54,288 bases of DNA from an uncultured beta proteobacterium (GTDB taxonomy: Bacteria; Pseudomonadota; Gammaproteobacteria; Burkholderiales; SG8-41): NCBI GenBank assembly GCA_903893565.1, contig CAITMU010000109.1, positions 1 to 54,288 on the forward strand, in the 5' to 3' direction. This document shows positions 41,866 to 51,361 of the stretch, one piece after another. The stretch's first letter is position 1. Each line of letters starts with the position of its first letter. The notes beneath the pieces were generated by a model. That model saw only the letters and a program-made list of their open reading frames with translations, had not been told where the DNA came from and did no database searches. Position numbers and translations under genes: made by a program.

Positions 41866-43632
41866 TTAAATAATGATGAGGATATAGACCAGTAAAACAT
41901 TAAGCCCTAGAGACAAAACGGTCATTGCTCGCCAAAAGTGAACGCTCCGATGTATCGGTGAAACAAGTTTTGGCACCAAAAATGGGCTCTTGTCGCCCTT
42001 TTCTAGTGCGGCGATTAACAAATGAATCGATGCAAAACGTTGCGCTGGAGATGGCCTCAATGCGCGCAATAAAATAGCTTCAAACCACTGAGGAATATCA
42101 GGGCGATAGCGTATCGGGTTAACGGGTTGCAAAAATCGTGGATGCTGAAAAGGCTCTACTTCGCCGTAGGGGTAGTGGCGGGTGAGAAGATAATAAAGCG
42201 TCACAGCCCAGGCGAAAATATCACTTTGCTCACTCGCTTTGTGGCCATCAAACAATTCAGGGGCCATAAAACTCGGCGTCCCGGCCTGGGCTTGTGATTC
42301 TGGGTAAGGCACCCCCGTAGCTAAAGCTACCCCCAAATCCAGTAAGCGGATATCCCCTTGTTCACTTTGTAAGAGATTGGCCGGTTTAATGTCTCGATGA
42401 ATAATCCCCAATCGATGCAATACGCTCAAACCACGAGCTATCTGCATGCCAATCTGTATACACTCTGAGACTGCAAAATGTCGACCACTATCGATATGCT
42501 GCTGAAGTGTCGCCCCTTCATGATAGGTCATCACGTAATACAAGTGCTTACGCTGGGTGGGAGCTAAGGGAATAATCCGCACAAAATGCTCACTCACCAA
42601 TCGTTTCGTTAATGACTCTTCTACTAAAAGGGCTTCGCCTGCCACAGCATCGTTTTTCAAAGCAGGTTGTAAGGTCTTCAGTGCTCCCCATTGTCCACTG
42701 GGTGTGCGAACCTTATAAAGTAAGCTCGCACGGGACTCGTGCAAAAGATCCACCACTTCAAATCCATCGATTCGCTCTCCTGGTTTTAATTTTTCAGGCA
42801 CGGGTAGATGGGGCAATTGCGCAAGCATATCGGTGCGTGAGCGCTTGTTGACGTGATGGATCTTCAGCACCAAAGCGGTCGCATTGTCGACTCCACCTAA
42901 CTTCAATACCTGATCAATCAACGCATCTGCAGCAGATTGCGCTTCATGTTCACTTAACAAAATACGTGCGATTGCCTGATGCCCTAAAACAGCCCACACC
43001 CCATCAGAACAAATAAGGAACTGATCGTTGATTAAAATTTCCCCTTCTAAGTAATCCATCATCAAGTGCTGATCCAGTCCCACCGCTCGACTTAACACAT
43101 GCTGCATCTCAGGCAAATCCCATACATGGTCCTGAGTCAGTAACTCTAATTGCTGGTTTCTAAGACAATAAATGCGGGTATCGCCCACATGGGCAATGAC
43201 ATATCGGTCCGCTTGTAAAACTAGGCAACTTAAGGTTGTCGCCATGCGGGAACGCGTTTTTTCGGTGCCACCTTGGGCTAACAACCAGCGATTGGTGGCG
43301 CAGATAACTTGGTCCAGAGCCTGATGAATGCCCCAGGTTGGAGGGGTTGCATAATAATCGGCCAAGAGTTGGCGCACCGTATTTTCTGCTGCCTCACGGC
43401 CTGATCTTCCCCCCGAGACGCCATCCGCCACCGCCAATAAAGCCCCACGAAACGCCATATCCTCACCGTTGGGGGTGACCGCACCCACAAAATCCTCGTT
43501 ACGCTCTCGCGCACCGATATGAGTCTTGTAGCCTAGCGAAAAATGGGCCTCTGGCGCATTAGGAAGGTTTTGCCCCGTCATATTTCGACAATCCTTATCG
43601 GGTTCACTTCGGTCTTTTTGCCTTCGATTCAT
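41866..43632 (-). CDS. PP2C phosphatase - Ser/Thr kinase fusion with C-terminal membrane anchor
   Basis: A 588-residue bifunctional signalling protein. The N-terminal PP2C domain (about residues 30-260) shows the metal-binding aspartates in AVADG (D70), HVGDTRIY (D151), ICSDG (D210) and GVDNAT (D249). The kinase domain (about 285-545) has K319 in ALKTL, HRDIKPANLL (412-421), a DLG in place of DFG (D432) and APE (457-459). The glycine-rich loop is poorly conserved. A hydrophobic helix ends the protein (573-588), so it is a tail-anchored membrane protein. Similar genes occur in Pseudomonas nitrate assimilation operons (PA1782 type). It starts one base after narK ends. A role in sensing or regulating nitrogen flux is inferred. 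Confidence 0.92.
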   Translation of the reverse strand: MNRRQKDRSEPDKDCRNMTGQNLPNAPEAHFSLGYKTHIGARERNEDFVGAVTPNGEDMAFRGALLAVADGVSGGRSGREAAENTVRQLLADYYATPPTWGIHQALDQVICATNRWLLAQGGTEKTRSRMATTLSCLVLQADRYVIAHVGDTRIYCLRNQQLELLTQDHVWDLPEMQHVLSRAVGLDQHLMMDYLEGEILINDQFLICSDGVWAVLGHQAIARILLSEHEAQSAADALIDQVLKLGGVDNATALVLKIHHVNKRSRTDMLAQLPHLPVPEKLKPGERIDGFEVVDLLHESRASLLYKVRTPSGQWGALKTLQPALKNDAVAGEALLVEESLTKRLVSEHFVRIIPLAPTQRKHLYYVMTYHEGATLQQHIDSGRHFAVSECIQIGMQIARGLSVLHRLGIIHRDIKPANLLQSEQGDIRLLDLGVALATGVPYPESQAQAGTPSFMAPELFDGHKASEQSDIFAWAVTLYYLLTRHYPYGEVEPFQHPRFLQPVNPIRYRPDIPQWFEAILLRALRPSPAQRFASIHLLIAALEKGDKSPFLVPKLVSPIHRSVHFWRAMTVLSLGLNVLLVYILIII

Positions 43633-44871
43633 CTAGACCATAGCTGAGGTCAAATGGGGGGCTCCCCACGTCGTGCGCCAACGACGCTTAACCTTCGTCA
43701 ATCCAACAAAAGCCACCAATAATAGCACTGCAAAAATAAGCCAACCCCACTGGTAACTCCCCATTGACTGACGCGCATAACCGAGTGAAGAGGATAAATA
43801 AAACCCACCTAACCCACCACTCATCCCCACCAAACCGGTCATAACTCCCATCTGTCGACGAAAACGCTGTGGTACTAATTGAAATACCGCACCATTGCTC
43901 ATACCCAAAGCAAACATGGCGGGAATCAATAAACTCATCGTTAGCATCATATGAGAGGCACCAAAACTAATCAGAAAAAAACTCGCGGCTGCCAAACAAT
44001 ACATCCATGACATAGTTTTAATTCCCCCGATACGATCAGCCAAAACTCCCCCTAGAGGACGCACCACAGATCCGACTAAAACACATACCGCGGTCCAGTC
44101 ACCCGCCTGCACAGCACTTAAAGCATATTGATCGTTTAGATAAATCGTGAGAGACGATGCCAAACCTACAAAACCTCCAAAACTGACGGCATAAAAAAAC
44201 ATGAACCACCAGGCATCGGGATCTCTCAAAATAGTCAAGTAATCCATCAAAGGTTTGGCTGGCAAAGTATCCGGACTGTCTTTGGCAAAGAAAAAGTAAA
44301 TGATAAAGACCATGAACAAGGGAAACAACGCCAAGCCGAGGACATTTTGCCAACCATAGAGGTTGGCCAATTGGGGGGCAAACAATGCGGCTAACACCGC
44401 ACCCGAGTTACCTGAACCGGCAATGCCCAAGGCCTTACCTTGAAACTGAGCAGGATACCAACTGGAAGCCAAAGGTAAAGAGACCGCAAAGGCAGCCCCC
44501 GCTACACCGAGTGCCAGTCCCAGTAACAACGCTTGGGGATAAGTGTGAATTCCAAAAACCCAAGCTAACATCAACGCACAAATTACCACCCCTTGACCCC
44601 ATAAACCCGCTAAACGTGGCTTTATGTAGTCGACCAAAATTCCCATCATGATTCTCAACCCCGCCCCCGCCAATACTGGGGTGGCGACGATCAAACTTTT
44701 TTGGACTGCACTTAAATGTAAATCCCGAGCAATATGAACTGCTAGTGGCCCTAGCAACACCCAGACCATAAAACTAACGTCAAAATACAAAAAAGCTGAA
44801 ATCAATGTCGGCCGATGGCCCACTTGCGAAAAACGTACACTCGATATCTTGGACTTTATGCTCACAATCAA
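43633..44871 (-). CDS. narK: NarK/NasA-type nitrate or nitrite MFS transporter
   Basis: A 412-residue, 12-helix major facilitator. It has the nitrate-porter type segments GGLGGFYLSSSLGYA near helix 11 and LGVAGAAFAVSLPLASSWYP and GIAGSGNSGAVLAALFAPQLA around helices 4 and 5, the glycine-rich nitrate signature of the NNP family. It brings nitrate into the cell for assimilation. The start is a TTG (44871) or a nearby GTG; ribosome sites are weak. It lies 8 bases after nirD and touches the kinase fusion gene. Closely related genes in this operon context are called nasA or narK; I use narK for the family. Confidence 0.9.
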   Translation of the reverse strand: MIVSIKSKISSVRFSQVGHRPTLISAFLYFDVSFMVWVLLGPLAVHIARDLHLSAVQKSLIVATPVLAGAGLRIMMGILVDYIKPRLAGLWGQGVVICALMLAWVFGIHTYPQALLLGLALGVAGAAFAVSLPLASSWYPAQFQGKALGIAGSGNSGAVLAALFAPQLANLYGWQNVLGLALFPLFMVFIIYFFFAKDSPDTLPAKPLMDYLTILRDPDAWWFMFFYAVSFGGFVGLASSLTIYLNDQYALSAVQAGDWTAVCVLVGSVVRPLGGVLADRIGGIKTMSWMYCLAAASFFLISFGASHMMLTMSLLIPAMFALGMSNGAVFQLVPQRFRRQMGVMTGLVGMSGGLGGFYLSSSLGYARQSMGSYQWGWLIFAVLLLVAFVGLTKVKRRWRTTWGAPHLTSAMV

Positions 44872-44879
44872 TCACTGCT

Positions 44880-45209
44880 TCAATCACCAATGTCTAAAAA
44901 AATCTGTTCTTGGTCCTGCTTCACCTGAAAGCGCTTCGCACACCCTTCATCAGGCGCCTCGGCTTGGCCATCTTTAAGATGAATAGACCAATTATGCAAA
45001 GGACAGGCCACGTGATGACCAAAAACAATACCTTGGGACAAAGGCCCCCCTTTGTGTGGACACTGGTCCAGTAAAGCAAAGACTGCATCATCAGCAGTAC
45101 GAAAAACGGCAATTGGGCCGTGTCGGGTTTGTACCACACGAGCCCCCAAACGCGGAATCTGCTCCAAAGTCCCCACCTTAATCCAACGACTCATTGGCGT
45201 AACATCCAT
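44880..45209 (-). CDS. nirD: Nitrite reductase small subunit NirD
   Basis: A 109-residue Rieske-fold protein with the cluster-type motif CPHKGGPLSQG at about residues 49-59 and CPLHNW at about 69-74. The family fits the NirD subunit of the NADH-dependent assimilatory nitrite reductase, which works with NirB in the cytoplasm. Here the cysteine and histidine ligand pairs are retained, so a [2Fe-2S] cluster is likely. It starts two bases after the nirB stop and is followed by the transporter gene, as in many Burkholderiales operons. Confidence 0.93.
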   Translation of the reverse strand: MDVTPMSRWIKVGTLEQIPRLGARVVQTRHGPIAVFRTADDAVFALLDQCPHKGGPLSQGIVFGHHVACPLHNWSIHLKDGQAEAPDEGCAKRFQVKQDQEQIFLDIGD

Positions 45210-45211
45210 GG

Positions 45212-47647
45212 TTAATCCAACACACTTAAAGGCTCAAACTCGTGACGTGACAACCCTAGAGTGCGTTCAGCCCAAGGGTCCTTCTCATCTTGTATGGCAT
45301 ACAGTAAACGGCCATAGAGCGCTTTTCTACTTTCCTCATCTTCTACCACGCGTTTTTTAACATAGTCCAACCCCACCCGAGCCACCCAATGCACCGTGCG
45401 ATCTAAATAACGGGCCTCTTCCCGATAGACCTGCAAAAAAGCACCGGCATATTCAAGTACCTCAAACGCCGTTTTTACTTTACAAAAAAACTGCGCTACT
45501 TCGGTCTTAATCCCGCCATTGCCTGCCACGTAAATCTCCCAGCCTGAATCCACTCCAATGACCCCCACATCCTTAATGCCCGATTCGGCGCAATTACGGG
45601 GGCATCCAGACACCGCCAGCTTGACTTTGTGGGGGGCATACATCTTGGCAAAAGTTCTCTCCAATTGAATGCCCATTTGCGTGGAATCCTGCACCCCAAA
45701 CCGACACCACTCTGAACCCACACAAGTTTTCACAGTCCGTAAGGCCTTTGCATAGGCATGGCCAGAGGGCATGGCCAGATCAGCCCACACCTTAGGTAAA
45801 TCGGCTTTTTTTACCCCTAATAGATCAATGCGCTGCCCTCCTGTGACCTTAACCGTAGGGATTTGATATTTGTCCACCACGTCCGCAATACGACGCAAGT
45901 CGTTCGCTGTGGTCACACCCCCAAACATTCTTGGAACCACCGAGTAGGTGCCATCTTTTTGAATATTGGCATGGGCTCGCTCATTAATAAAACGGGATTG
46001 AGGATCATCTAAAGCCTCATGAGGCCACGTCGACAGAAGATAGTAATTAAGCGCTGGTCGACAAGAGGCACACCCATTCGGCGTTTTCCATTTCATGAAA
46101 TCCATAACCGCCGAAATACTCAGTAAATGCTCTGAACGAATGACTTGCCGGGTCTCCTCATGGGTGTGATCAGTGCAGCCACATAAGGGCTTGTTGCGGT
46201 TGGGTTGGGCCGCATACGCCCCGCCCACAGTGGAGGCTAAAATTTGTTCCACCAACCCCGTACAAGAACCACAGGAAGAGGACGCTTTGGTGTGTTTCCT
46301 CACTTCATCAAGACTAAAGAGCCCTTTTTCTTTGATCGCTTTGACGATCACCCCTTTACACACACCGTTACAGCCACAAACTTCCATACTATCGGCCATC
46401 TCTGCAGCACGACTTTGGCCTTGGTGCCCAGTATTGCCAAGATGCGATTGGCCAAAAAGCAAGTGGTCACGGATCTCAGCAACATTTTGCTTTTCTCGCA
46501 ACATCTGAAAATACCAAGCGCCATCACTCGTATCGCCAACCATCACACTGCCGACAATCTTGTCATCTTTTAAAACAATTTTTTTGTATACCCCTCCCGC
46601 TGCATCATGCAAAACAATCTCTTCGGTATCGGCATCAGACTGAAAATGTCCTGCAGAAAATAAATCAACGCCCGTGACCTTTAACTTGGTAGAGGTCACC
46701 GAGCCCTCATATCGCCCAATACCTAACTGTGCCAAATGATTAGCACACACTTTACTCATTTCAAACAAAGGCGCCACCAGTCCATAGGCTACCCCACGGT
46801 GAGAAACACATTCACCGACGGCATAAATTTTTGGATCGAAGCTTTGCATGGTGTCACTAACCACCACCCCACGAAGACAGTGAATCCCTGATGCCTTGGC
46901 CAGTTCCTCATTAGGGCGAACGCCCACCGCCATAACCACTAAATCGGCAGGTATGGTTTGGCCATCAGAAAAACCAATAGATTCCACCCGGCCGTCTGGG
47001 CCCGCATTGATCACGGTCGTTTGTTTATTTAATAAAAACGATAAACCTTTCTTTTCTAGAGAGGACTTCAGCATATCGGCGGCGACCTTATCCAACTGGC
47101 GCTCCATCAGCCAATCGCCCAAATGAACGACCGTTACGGCCATCCCCCGAAGATTAAGTCCGTTGGCCGCTTCCAATCCCAACAACCCGCCCCCAATCAC
47201 CACAGCATGACGATATTGTTTGGCAGCCTCAATCATGGCATGAGTATCGTAAATATCCCGATAGGTAATCACCCCAGGCAAGTCCTTTCCCGGTATCGGT
47301 AGCACGACAGGATTAGACCCAGTGGCCAAGAGCAATCGGTCATAGACTTGCTCCATCCCGTCTTCAGTCAATACTTTTCGATTAACTCGATCGATGTGTA
47401 CGACTTTTTTATTCAAATGTAACTCAATGCCCTGTTGCTGATACCACTCAACATCATTGAGCATAATCTCCTTAACCGTCATCTCTCCGGCCAACACTGG
47501 AGAGAGTAAAATACGATTGTAATTGGCATAGGGCTCTGCACCAAAAACACAAATGTCATATAAGTCAGGAGCAATTTTTATCAACTCTTCGATCGTTCTC
47601 ACCCCAGCCATTCCATTACCAACCATCACCAACTTCATTTTTTTCAT
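45212..47647 (-). CDS. nirB: Assimilatory nitrite reductase large subunit NirB
   Basis: An 811-residue NADH-dependent nitrite reductase that reduces nitrite to ammonium by six electrons. The N-terminal FAD/NAD oxidoreductase domain begins with MVGNGMAGVRTIEEL (residues 7-21) and has a second Rossmann element at AVVIGGGLLGLEAANGL. A BFD-like iron-sulfur domain follows (VCGCNGVCKG...SSSCGSCTG). The siroheme and [4Fe-4S] domains end with CVGSEWCRFG and SGCPRNCAESG. A strong GGAGG ribosome site lies before the ATG. The start overlaps the cobA stop by four bases, coupling enzyme and cofactor synthesis. Confidence 0.96.
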   Translation of the reverse strand: MKKMKLVMVGNGMAGVRTIEELIKIAPDLYDICVFGAEPYANYNRILLSPVLAGEMTVKEIMLNDVEWYQQQGIELHLNKKVVHIDRVNRKVLTEDGMEQVYDRLLLATGSNPVVLPIPGKDLPGVITYRDIYDTHAMIEAAKQYRHAVVIGGGLLGLEAANGLNLRGMAVTVVHLGDWLMERQLDKVAADMLKSSLEKKGLSFLLNKQTTVINAGPDGRVESIGFSDGQTIPADLVVMAVGVRPNEELAKASGIHCLRGVVVSDTMQSFDPKIYAVGECVSHRGVAYGLVAPLFEMSKVCANHLAQLGIGRYEGSVTSTKLKVTGVDLFSAGHFQSDADTEEIVLHDAAGGVYKKIVLKDDKIVGSVMVGDTSDGAWYFQMLREKQNVAEIRDHLLFGQSHLGNTGHQGQSRAAEMADSMEVCGCNGVCKGVIVKAIKEKGLFSLDEVRKHTKASSSCGSCTGLVEQILASTVGGAYAAQPNRNKPLCGCTDHTHEETRQVIRSEHLLSISAVMDFMKWKTPNGCASCRPALNYYLLSTWPHEALDDPQSRFINERAHANIQKDGTYSVVPRMFGGVTTANDLRRIADVVDKYQIPTVKVTGGQRIDLLGVKKADLPKVWADLAMPSGHAYAKALRTVKTCVGSEWCRFGVQDSTQMGIQLERTFAKMYAPHKVKLAVSGCPRNCAESGIKDVGVIGVDSGWEIYVAGNGGIKTEVAQFFCKVKTAFEVLEYAGAFLQVYREEARYLDRTVHWVARVGLDYVKKRVVEDEESRKALYGRLLYAIQDEKDPWAERTLGLSRHEFEPLSVLD

Positions 47648-48429
47648 GCTTGCCTCCTAAACGAGTCTTGTTCTACGTTAGGTTGTTTATCACTCATCTT
47701 TTCAACCTGAGCGCAACGCACCACCTCCCCCACCACCACCAAGGCAGGACTTTTAATTTCAGCTTTCTTAACCGCTTGCACAATGGCTCCTAACCCATCG
47801 ATCACTAGACGCTGATTGGGTAGGGTGCCGTTTTGAATAACAGCTGTAGGCTTATCTGCGGGGCATCCGGCTTGCAGAAGTCCTTCAGCGATGGCTCGCA
47901 AATTAGTTAAGCCCATGTAAAAAACCAAAGTCATGCCACTTTTAACCAAGGCCTGCCATTGAATCGAATCAGTTGCCGCCTCATGTGCGGTGATGAAAGT
48001 GACCCCACGAGAAAATTCTCGGTCAGTTACCGGAATACCAACGGCCGCCGGCACCCCAATGCCGGCCGTAATACCATTGACCACTTCAACCGCAATACCC
48101 GCTTCTTGCAGCGCTCGTAGCTCCTCGCCTCCGCGTCCGAAGACAAAAGGGTCCCCACCCTTGACCCGCGCCACCGTGAAACCCTGTAGCGCCAGTTGTT
48201 TTAACTTGCCTTCAATAAAGGCCTGTGGAGTCGAGCGACATCCTCCACGTTTACCCACCGAAATCAGGCGGCATTCAGGCTTAGTAAACCTTAATATCAA
48301 CGGATTGACTAATTCATCCATTAACAACACATCAGCCTCCCCCAAAGCTCTCACCGCTTTCAATGTGAGTAACTCAAGATCACCTGGGCCAGCACCGATG
48401 AGCCATACTTTGCCCTTTCTCATATTCAC
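47644..48429 (-). CDS. cobA: Uroporphyrinogen-III C-methyltransferase (SUMT)
   Basis: A 261-residue S-adenosylmethionine-dependent methyltransferase that turns uroporphyrinogen III into precorrin-2, the precursor of siroheme used by NirB. Signatures are LIGAGPGDLELLTLKA near the N-terminus and VARVKGGDPFVFGRGGEE in the SAM-binding part. It lacks the CysG dehydrogenase-ferrochelatase part, so that activity must come from elsewhere. The GTG at 48429 overlaps the nasA stop (GTGA); an ATG two codons later is an alternative. The C-terminal 20 residues are a hydrophilic tail. Confidence 0.94.
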   Translation of the reverse strand: MNMRKGKVWLIGAGPGDLELLTLKAVRALGEADVLLMDELVNPLILRFTKPECRLISVGKRGGCRSTPQAFIEGKLKQLALQGFTVARVKGGDPFVFGRGGEELRALQEAGIAVEVVNGITAGIGVPAAVGIPVTDREFSRGVTFITAHEAATDSIQWQALVKSGMTLVFYMGLTNLRAIAEGLLQAGCPADKPTAVIQNGTLPNQRLVIDGLGAIVQAVKKAEIKSPALVVVGEVVRCAQVEKMSDKQPNVEQDSFRRQA

Positions 48430-51140
48430 AGTACGAGCTCCTGAGCCTGTAACATCTGCTTAATAGCGGGCATACAAGAACCGCAACTCGTTCCACACTT
48501 TAATTTATTTTGTATCGCAGCAAGATCCAATCCCTCATGACGTTGCTCTATGATTTGCGTTTCAGATACATCATGACAGGCGCAGATGACACGACCACGA
48601 TTAAAGCTACCCTGAGGGGGGGTTGATACAGGCGCTAAAATCCATGGCCTTGTTGCTTCGACTGCAACCCCCTCGATCATCATCGTCTTTAACCAGTCCT
48701 GTGCCGCAGTTTCACCAATTAAGCAGATGCTTTGTACCCGACCCTCTTTGACTTGGGCTTTTTTCTCGACCCCCTTTCGGACATCTACATATCGCATGAG
48801 GCTTTCATCGGTCATCGCGAGTAAGTCCTCAATCAGTCTTAAGACGCTTTCGTCGATAGGTTTGGCACTAAAGCCCCTAAAACGAACCACGCTGTCTTGG
48901 TTACCCGCCATACCCAGGTGTGCGTAATCAAAATGGGAGAGTAGGATTTTTGCTCGATTTGAAAATTCAATCGCCCCAGCTTGATCCTCAGAAGAAAACC
49001 GACTCATAATCACCACATGAAAAGGCAAAGACAACTTGGCCACTTGGATCGCTGCGTGCTTTAGTTCGGGCTGTTTGGAAAAAGGATCAAATTGATCCAC
49101 GGTCAACGCATTGACCCCTTCTGCGCTCATGCTGTTAGCCCCCCAATGCATGGGCAAAAAGGTTTGGCCTGGACGCAAGTCCTGCGAACCAAGCACTTTA
49201 ACCGCCAGAAATGCTCGACGAGAACTCACGGTCACAATATCATTATCCAACAACTGTCTTTGTTGCATATCTTGCTGGTTCATGGAGAGAACGGGTTCTT
49301 CAGCATGATTATGCAATCGTGCAACTCGACCACTTCGACTCAGACCATGCCACTGATCGCGCAGTCGACCTGTGTTTAAATGCAAGGGGAAGCGCGAATC
49401 GGTTAATTCTGCCACTGGCTTATGCAGCGTGTTAACAAATCGGGCTCGGCCACTGGGGGTTGGAAAGCGGCCAGAAACATACAATCGGGCAGTTCCTGAT
49501 TTCGCCCCATAGGCAAAGGGCCATTGCTGGGGCCCACGACTCTCAAGCACACTGTAGCTTAAACCTGTGATATCCAAATCACGACCTCGAGTGGACTCGC
49601 GGTGCTCATTAAAAACATCCTTAGCGTGTGGGTAGGCAAAAAGTTGCGGGGTTTGTTTAATCCCTATTTTTTCTCCTAAACAAAGCGCAAAATCACGCGC
49701 TATTTTCCAATCGGCCCGCGCTTGCCCAGGCGCCGATATCGCCGAACGCACCCGAGAAATACATCGCTCGGAGTTAGTCACCGTACCTTCCTTCTCACCC
49801 CAAGTGGTGGCGGGCAGCAAAACGTCAGCAAAAGCTGCCGTTTCAGTTTGTGCAAAAGCCTCCTGCAACACCACCCACTGTGCTTTACGAAGGGCTTCAT
49901 GCACCCTTTTCAAGTCAGGCATGGACTGAGCCGGGTTAGTGCAGGCAATCCATACCGCTTTGATAGAGCCCTCATGAAGGCCCTTAAAAATTTCAACGGC
50001 TGTTTTCCCAGGAAACTGTGGCACTTGACTCACACCCCACAGACGCGCGACTTCTTGTCGATGCTCGGGGTTGGCCATATCACGATGGCCTGATAACAAA
50101 TTAGCCATCCCGCCCACTTCCCGCCCTCCCATGGCATTGGGTTGCCCAGTCAATGACAAGGGGCCCGACCCCGGTTTGCCAATATGTCCTGTTGCCAAGT
50201 GCAAATTAATTAAAGCGCAATTGTTGTGAGTACCATGAACCGATTGATTTAACCCTTGGCAATACAAGGACAGGGTACTCTTAGATTGGGCAAATAATCT
50301 AGCCGCTCTGACAATGTCAACCGCTGAAACTCCACATAACTGAGCACCCATTGCAGGAGTGTATTCAGCCACGGAGGTCTTTATCGCTTCAAAATTTTCG
50401 CAATGATTCGCTATAAATGATTCATCAATCAATTGCTCCCAAACCATTACATGAAGCATACAATTAAATAGAGCGATGTCAGTGCCTGGCAATATCGCCA
50501 AATGCAAATCCGCTTCTCGAGCGGTTTCAGTGCGCCTTGGGTCAACGACGATAGTTTTTAGTGTGGGATTGCTTACACGGGCCGCCTCAATACGTCGATA
50601 TAAAACCGGATGCGCATAGGCAATATTAGACCCAGCAATAAATAAGCACTGAGTCAGATCAATATCCTCATAGCAGGCCGGAGGGGCATCCGCCCCCAAA
50701 GAAGCCTTGTAACCCGCGACGGCTGAGGACATGCAAAGACGAGAATTAGAGTCAATATTATTCGTTCCAATCAAGCCTTTTGATAATTTATTAAATACAT
50801 AATAGTCTTCGGTCAATAATTGGCCTGATATATAAAAAGCCACACTGTCGGGGCCATCGTTTTGGATGATTTGGGCAAATTTTTCAGCTGTATGATCAAG
50901 CGCTTGGTCCCAACTAACCCTTTGTCGAGGAAGATCGCGATCTCGCCTCATCATCGGATACAAAGCACGACCCGCGTTTCCTGCGCTCAAATGCAGGGTT
51001 GCCCCCTTACTGCAAAGCTTACCTTTGTTGGCCGGATGCTGAGGATCCCCCCGAACCCCGGTGATACGGTCCGCCTCGCTCGCGATCAACACACCGCAAC
51101 CGACGCCGCAATAAGGACAAGTGGATGGTGTTTCTTTCAT
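48426..51140 (-). CDS. nasA: Assimilatory nitrate reductase catalytic subunit with C-terminal [2Fe-2S] domain
   Basis: A 904-residue molybdenum bis-MGD enzyme that reduces nitrate to nitrite in the cytoplasm. The N-terminal [4Fe-4S] site has C8, C11, C15 and C43 (CPYCGVGC and KLCSKG). The MGD domains follow with SNIAYAHP, DPRRTETA, and HWGAN near the C-terminal MopB fold. The last part is a BFD-like [2Fe-2S] domain with C853-A-C855 and C886-GS-C889, as in NasA/NasC type enzymes, where it passes electrons to the active site. It is the first gene of the operon. A weak ribosome context lies before the ATG, and a large palindrome sits 80-110 bases upstream. Confidence 0.95.
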   Translation of the reverse strand: MKETPSTCPYCGVGCGVLIASEADRITGVRGDPQHPANKGKLCSKGATLHLSAGNAGRALYPMMRRDRDLPRQRVSWDQALDHTAEKFAQIIQNDGPDSVAFYISGQLLTEDYYVFNKLSKGLIGTNNIDSNSRLCMSSAVAGYKASLGADAPPACYEDIDLTQCLFIAGSNIAYAHPVLYRRIEAARVSNPTLKTIVVDPRRTETAREADLHLAILPGTDIALFNCMLHVMVWEQLIDESFIANHCENFEAIKTSVAEYTPAMGAQLCGVSAVDIVRAARLFAQSKSTLSLYCQGLNQSVHGTHNNCALINLHLATGHIGKPGSGPLSLTGQPNAMGGREVGGMANLLSGHRDMANPEHRQEVARLWGVSQVPQFPGKTAVEIFKGLHEGSIKAVWIACTNPAQSMPDLKRVHEALRKAQWVVLQEAFAQTETAAFADVLLPATTWGEKEGTVTNSERCISRVRSAISAPGQARADWKIARDFALCLGEKIGIKQTPQLFAYPHAKDVFNEHRESTRGRDLDITGLSYSVLESRGPQQWPFAYGAKSGTARLYVSGRFPTPSGRARFVNTLHKPVAELTDSRFPLHLNTGRLRDQWHGLSRSGRVARLHNHAEEPVLSMNQQDMQQRQLLDNDIVTVSSRRAFLAVKVLGSQDLRPGQTFLPMHWGANSMSAEGVNALTVDQFDPFSKQPELKHAAIQVAKLSLPFHVVIMSRFSSEDQAGAIEFSNRAKILLSHFDYAHLGMAGNQDSVVRFRGFSAKPIDESVLRLIEDLLAMTDESLMRYVDVRKGVEKKAQVKEGRVQSICLIGETAAQDWLKTMMIEGVAVEATRPWILAPVSTPPQGSFNRGRVICACHDVSETQIIEQRHEGLDLAAIQNKLKCGTSCGSCMPAIKQMLQAQELVL

Positions 51141-51221
51141 AACTAAGAGATAGCAATGTCCATGCCATCACAATTCCATTTTTTAGCCTACTCAACCGAC
51201 CTAATCCGCCTTAAATTGGTG

Positions 51222-51249
51222 CGTAAATATGGCGCGCGCGCCATTTACG
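51222..51249. promoter_or_regulatory. Large palindrome upstream of the nitrate operon
   Basis: A perfect 16-base palindrome ATGGCGCGCGCGCCAT (51229-51244) is extended by the arms CGTAAAT and ATTTACG, which pair with a two-base bulge. It contains a run of ten alternating G/C. It lies in the 221-base gap between the nitrate operon and the DUF192 gene and could be an operator for one or both, or a leader hairpin of the nas transcript. The rest of the gap has no gene. Confidence 0.55.
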
Positions 51250-51361
51250 TGCGATTGGCAATTGACTCACTCTATGATACAAATAGAAAAAATGTTCTTC
51301 GACCGATCAAAGACTTGCATGGTTTGCCACAATGCTTTTTTAACGCAAAAAACAATAGAAC

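Noticed and set aside
51141..51361. Sigma-54 promoter for the nitrate operon
   Set aside because: No TGGC-N7-TTGC pair with proper spacing could be found on the minus strand.
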